Assembly: GCA_003952965.2 (NCBI GenBank)
Contig: CM025855.1
Location: 28,526,824-28,590,823 of the forward strand
Direction of reading: 5' to 3'
Length of the DNA: 64,000 nucleotides
Source: Morella rubra
Taxonomy: Eukaryota; Streptophyta; Magnoliopsida; Fagales; Myricaceae
Made by a program: the position numbers and the translations under genes
Notes under the pieces: model-generated
Database searches by the model: none
Told to the model about the DNA's origin: nothing
What the model saw: the letters and a program-made list of their open reading frames with translations, nothing else
Shown here: positions 58,701 to 64,000 of the stretch, piece after piece
How the letters are laid out: the number at the start of each line of letters is the position of its first letter
How positions within the stretch are numbered: the stretch's first letter is position 1

Positions 58701-61700
58701 AAATAACAAAATGTATAGCTACATGGAAATCATGAACCAGATAGATCTACATATTACAATATTGTGAGAGAAATCTAGACCAAATCGATTTTGAGTGAAA
58801 CAAAGAATCATTTGACATCCAAATGGGAAGCTAGCAAAAATTGGAGAACATTGTGTTCAGCTTTGGTTATGCCTAACGTTTGGGTATGACTGCTGTGAAT
58901 ATACTTGCTCAGATAAAAACCGAAAATAAAAACAGCACTATTTGTCTATCTCACAAAGAGAACCAGAGGCCAAGACTGAGAGGCAACAAACAGACTACTT
59001 CCCACAGTCTGGTGACACAATTTTCTCGAAATAAGCAGTAGCACTTTTCAATCAACTTAATTGCCCTAAGATGCATTAGGGCTATAGTTCAAAATAGGAG
59101 AAAGAGCTACCTGAGCTTTTGAACTATCAGGGTCATTTAAAGACTGCTCAACCAACCGCTTCAGAGTGCTGGTGCTAAATGCAATTTCCCCAGCAAGCAT
59201 CTTAACTTGCTCAACAAGGAGGTCCATTTGATCTGACATTGTCATGCCTCCCTATGTCCCATAATGTAAGCACCAATATACATTCATTATCTTCAGATAC
59301 TATAAACACAAGTTGAATATGAAATAGTAATCATCAAACGTATATTCGAAACAAGCAAATACAGCATACACACAAGAATTCCTCTATTAGTAGAAAAATA
59401 CAATCCAGCAGTATTACAATTCTCATTATGAGACAGAATCCATGGAGACTGAACAGTCTGTAGGTCTTAGTTTAAAGGATTTTAGTGAAGTCACAATGCC
59501 AAGATGTCGAGCAAAATCCCTTCATAGAGTCGGGAGAAAGCAATTTTTCATATAGAACAGAATATCTTCCGAGCTGATTCCCTAGTTCTTCTCAAAGGCC
59601 AACAGACAGCAGGGTTGACATAAAAGAAAGCAAAATAAAATAGATATTACTCCTAACAAAAGGCTACAAGGGGGATATTTAAGCTAGCCAAACAAGAACC
59701 AAAAGTATCAAACACGCCTTTCTAATTCCAACTCAAAACCTGCCAAGATGAAATAAATAGTTTGCCAGAGTTTGGCCTAAGATGGCATGCACCCATGACC
59801 CATCTTGCATTACCCTATGGGGGCAAACGTCAAGTATGCAGTGAAATAATTAATCAAATAAACCAGCAAAACGTAATTGCACTGTTCTAAATAGATAACA
59901 AAACATAGCAAAACATACTGTTGGCAGTTTTGAACCACTGATAAGTTCACCCGCTTGGGTTGATTCAGTAATTGCACTGCCAGAAGGTGACAGTTCTTCA
60001 CTCCACTTGCTGGAGGATCTTCTGTGTTTAAAATCCAAAGGTGCATCTCCTGAAGCTCCTATGGCCGATGACACAGGATCCTTCTGATTCTCACCATCCA
60101 CCAGCAAAGAACCCTGCAACACATCCAATTTCTGAGAATTAAAAGACATAAAAGGTAAGCCCTGAGTTCATGTTTTCAACCTGGAAACAAGAAAACACAG
60201 TATATAGAGTGAAAAGAAGAAGAAGATATTGTTCTTTTAAAGGGGTGGGAGGACACTAATTGTTCTAGAAAACACACAAACACACATTGACAGTAAAACC
60301 AAAGAACTAAGAGAAGTGATATCTCTACCAAGCTAAGTTGAGCAATCAAGCACTTGTAACATAAGCTTCATTCATTGGCTCAGGTATTGTTCTGAAACCC
60401 CAAGATAAATTGCCAAATGCTCAACCAAATGTGTTCTGGTTGTATTTGATTTTTTTTTTCCTTTTGAAGTATACATTGTTCACATCATATTGAACAAACT
60501 AATTCGCAAGTTTGAGGTGGAAATACAAAAAACACGAAGCAAGCAAGCAAAAATATGTGCCTTCATGTGCATGACTAAGAACAGAGAGAGAGCTTGGAAG
60601 AAAAGTATTGAGAGAGAGAAGAAACTCACATCATCCTCAGAGTGACTACGTTGATGACTGGGAATATCACCCACAACAGGAATTGTATTCTTTGAAGAGA
60701 CAAGTATAAGCTTTGTCAGTCTCTGAATTCTACTCATAAGAGCAGCCTTGGCCTCCTCTTCTTCCTCCAATCTTGATTGCATTTTCACTTGACCTTCTTC
60801 CAACTAAGTCAAAAGTAGAAAATCGGCAGTAAATACTGGTCCCAGAATCATAATTAGCCAGTGTTGCATTGCAAATAACCTAAGGGGAGAGATAATAAAA
60901 GTGGAAAGGAAACCTTTTGCTTCAAGGTCAAAATCTCCTCGTGATTGACACCAACAATCATCCCCCTCCTCAGTTGATCAAGCTCTTCTTTGAGGATTGA
61001 AATTTCTCTTTGATACTTCTTAATCAAAGATTTTTCATCGATAATCTGGAAAATTATTGTTCAGAAACAGCCAAGTGAATTTCTTATAACTGGACAATGC
61101 ACTCAAATTTTCTATGCCACTATAAAGTTGCAACCCACCTTATTACGTGAGGCATAGATTTCCACTCGCTTCGCCCGGCTTGCAAACTTCAATGTATTAT
61201 GAGTTTCCTCCATGTTGCTTGATGCTGGAGTAACTGTACATATAAGCTGGGGATATACATAACATTTGTGGAAAAATGTCCTATCAGCAAATATGATGAT
61301 TGAAGACAAGTGATTGACAATGTGTGTTTGAACATGACTAGATACTTAAGTGGTGTTTGTTAGCCAAAATCGGCCTAATATAATAACTACAAAATATCTC
61401 TCCCTCCCCCATCAAATCATCCTTTTTCACAATAATAAATATAAAAAATTCATTCAAATTGTCTCTCTTCACTTTTTGACCAACTCTAACACTCCAAAAT
61501 TTTAACACTCAAACACCATCTTAGTCTGCTATTCAAGACAAATGATTGGCAATGTGCATTCCACAGTATGAGATACATAGTACACTAAAGGCAATCTAAT
61601 ATGATACCGAAAATATGTATTCCAAAACTTAAACTGCTACAACCTCCAAAAACAACATTTCTAAGGACTTTCATATGCAAGTTCCCAGTGACAACTAAAA

Positions 61701-62306
61701 ATGTAAAAGCCATCAATAACAAAGCATATGTTGCATCTTAGACTCACCGAGACATGTCCATGCCCACCTAGGGAGGATTGCAAAAGGCGGGTCAGCTTAG
61801 AATCTCGGTAGGGAACATGAGATGCCTTCCCCTCACTCAGTTTTCCAATTACCTTCATATTTCAACCATGAAGCAAGGTAAGAACCTTAAATTTGAAATG
61901 TGTATGCATAGACCAATTGACAACGGCAGAGGTCAAAATTTTCTCAGTAAAAATTCAAAATAGAAAACTACTTTTGGCACTCATGCCTACAATTATATCA
62001 AACAATTGTTTTGATCAGCTAGATAAGATATGGCCATCAGATAAAGTATTGTTGATTGGCTAAGAGGATATGCATTGAGGATTGGCACGGTTTTGCATAA
62101 GGGAAAATAGAGAACACAATCTATGCAGTTAATGGACCAAACAGAGAACAGCCAAATACAACTAAACAGACATTTCATTCCAAAACTGTATAACCCATAC
62201 CGTTCCAAGTGTAAGAAGGCTTTTGTTTATGTAAGATCCTTCCTTCCTCCGTAGACCAGTTGTTTCTGTTTTCGAGCTCTCAGATCCAGCTAGATCAATC
62301 AAATTC

Positions 62307-62340
<34 letters not shown>

Positions 62341-64000
62341 AAGAGAAATAGATCATGAGCCAAACCATGCACCTTAGGATGACATTATTCTATTTCTCTG
62401 TAATGACAAATGATTATAATCATACAAGTTGAGAGAAGATCACTCCATCGTATTCATCACCATGGGCACTACTTTCAATCATCTGCAATACAGTGATGAG
62501 TTAGAAACAGAACGCAAGAAAGAGTTGAATCTTGTGACAGAAAGTATAGCACCAACAATTGCATACCACAACAAACAAATCAATTGAAACAAATGCAATA
62601 ACCACTTTCACTGAACCAAATAATAATGCACCCCACTGAATCCTGACCAAATTTCCATGAACTACTGAAATCTTGCTTCATAAAAACTCCCTTTAGAAAC
62701 TAGCTACAGATGGAAAAATCTCCTAGTAGTCCCCTCCAAAGGAGAAGAACAGAAATTGAAAACAAAAAAATGAAATTACAAGCATGGTATCTTAAATCAA
62801 GTCCGTTACAAGAGAAAACTAATGCAAGATATGATGGCAAATGATCAAATAACTAGCCTCAGGTTTTCAAGCCAATAGATGAACCAATAATCAGTATCAC
62901 ACTGGGCTTCCCACCCATCTGTGGGCTTAATCATATTGACAACAAAATGTTACAACTTCTAACTACAAGAACTTATAGCCACCACAAGATTAATGCCACT
63001 AGCACTCTTTTTCATTTACAAATGGATCAGGCTCAAGATGCTTACAAGTTTCTCTCTTTCTTTCTTTCTTTCTTTTTTCTTTTTTTTTTTTTTTGTAATA
63101 TCAACGAGCATGACAGATTTAGTATCTTTAGTATTTCATTCTTTTTATGACAAGTAGCAAAATATTCCTGATAAATTTACATCAAAATTGATAAAGCAAT
63201 GGATGCTAATCGTCTGCGTAGAGGATGTTTACCAGGGTAAATATGGTGTGACTTCGGCTACTCAACAGATTGAAATTATTTGATCCAACATGACGGTGCT
63301 CTGCCATTTCCATGAACAAATCCCAGCTCAGTAAAGAAAACCTTAACTGGACACTTACCAAACTTAAAAGTTGAAAAATGAAGGAAAATCGCAGGACATG
63401 GCAGGAATAATTAGTATAAGTACCTTCCCCAGCAGCAATAAAAGAAAGTGCATGGCCAGGAGACAAAACGACTTCTTCCTTTATACCCTCAACATAGGTT
63501 CCCTGAATATACCACTCAATTAAGTCAACAAAAGAAATGCAGCAAGCCACAAGTAAGAAACATGGAATTGTACGAGAACATAAGTTAATAACCTGTGCAT
63601 CTTCTCTGACACGCAAATTCTGACCCGTTGGATCAAGCAAGTCATTTATCACCTAATATCAGAAGCACAAACGGCAGTATAAATCAAATTCATAAGAAAT
63701 ATCCTGCTTCTTAACAGATCATTCAACCCGAACGATGATTATCATTTCCAAGTGAAAAGCTACCAGCTTGCAAAAGAAATATAAAGATATAATTCAATAT
63801 AGTAATAAAGCAAAAAACTTACAAGTGGTGGTTGAACGAAACATTAGAGAGATATATTCAGACCAAAACTTCAGAACAAAAATGATGTACTATGTTTCAA
63901 ACAGGGAGACTTATTAGCATTACGTACCTCATTATAGATTTCAAGATATGACACACGGAGTAAGAACTCTCTCCCTGGAGTCTGAAAAGATACTAAAGTA
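55706..64000 (-). CDS. Kinesin KIN-7 (KIN-7D/MKRP type) with C-terminal RING finger; 5' end beyond window
   Basis: Nineteen exons in the window join in phase and give 872 aa: 63981-63928, 63652-63593, 63502-63424, 63300-63233, 62482-62426, 62305-62201, 61852-61748, 61246-61139, 61045-60914, 60803-60630, 60131-59919, 59251-59111, 58511-58392, 58282-58232, 58022-57975, 57780-57634, 57240-56500, 56028-55899 and 55791-55706. The motor part has switch I NLLSSRSH, switch [10 protein letters not shown], and [13 protein letters not shown] with a GGHGH loop. The P-loop and N-terminus lie to the right of 64000. Then come the neck, long coiled coils ([13 protein letters not shown]; the 247-codon exon with [13 protein letters not shown]) and a C-terminal C3HC4 RING ([24 protein letters not shown]). 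The motor-plus-RING design is typical of plant KIN-7D-type kinesins, some reported at mitochondria; an E3 ligase role is only inferred. Full-length relatives have about 1050 aa. Confidence 0.95.
61350..61519. mobile_element. MITE-like insertion in a kinesin intron
   Basis: About 170 bases are bounded by GTGGTGTTTG on the left and the inverse CAAACACCAT on the right, preceded by CTTAA and followed by CTTAG, so a TTA/TAA-type target duplication is possible. The interior has no coding potential. It lies in the intron between exons 61852-61748 and 61246-61139. Such features suggest a PIF/Harbinger-type or other short MITE; the superfamily is inferred from the flanks only. Confidence 0.5.
62307..62337. 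repeat. GA/CT microsatellite forming a splice acceptor tract
   Basis: About 14 GA units on the + strand directly abut the acceptor of the kinesin exon ending at 62305. In the transcript they read (CU)n then AG, so the repeat serves as the polypyrimidine tract. Confidence 0.85.

Noticed and set aside
55706-64000. Kinesin apparently lacking the P-loop
   Set aside because: Not a defect: the 5' exons are cut off by the window edge and the first visible exon begins in mid-motor.

Overview
The window is nuclear DNA of a flowering plant, almost certainly a eudicot. Most genes are broken into short exons by AT-rich introns with GT..AG ends. The proteins belong to plant-specific or plant-type families (SRS/LRP1, BBX, RD19-type protease, VHA-a, RING-tailed KIN-7). 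Intergenic DNA is AT-rich with microsatellites, LINE remnants and MITE-like repeats. The species cannot be named from the sequence alone. No CRISPR array, bacterial operon, rRNA or convincing tRNA was seen.

Layout, left to right: (1) 269-2619 (+), an RD19-type papain-like cysteine protease in 4 exons. (2) 4300-17642 (-), V-ATPase subunit a of the tonoplast a2/a3 type, 18 coding exons giving 818 aa, with two LINE 3' ends in its introns. (3) 19617-25390 (-), MCM4, 18 coding exons giving 848 aa, with one GC-AG intron and an inverted pair of E2F sites upstream. (4) 28905-29815 (-), a short SHI/LRP1-type (SRS) transcription factor. (5) 33633-34208 (-), an intronless acidic/GY-rich protein of unknown function. 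(6) 35955-42020 (-), coatomer alpha subunit, 3 coding exons giving 1217 aa. (7) 45756-49606 (-), an uncharacterised, probably plastid-targeted protein of about 12 exons whose 5' exons are uncertain. (8) 52804-53911 (+), a two-B-box protein like BBX21/BBX20. (9) 55706 to beyond the right edge (-), a KIN-7 kinesin with a C-terminal RING finger; its first motor exons lie outside the window.

The genes do not form a pathway cluster. They are independent functions: proteolysis in the vacuole/lysosomal route, vacuolar acidification, replication licensing, organ and light-signalling transcription factors, COPI vesicle traffic and microtubule transport. For the main genes every exon join listed was checked by hand: the phases close and total length matches the family.

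I found no convincing undescribed biological system. The most useful leads are a mosaic tandem duplication inside a LINE remnant in the V-ATPase gene, the GC-AG intron and paired E2F sites of MCM4, microsatellites that abut splice acceptors, two MITE-like elements, a diverged dispersed repeat pair, and two genes of unknown function.
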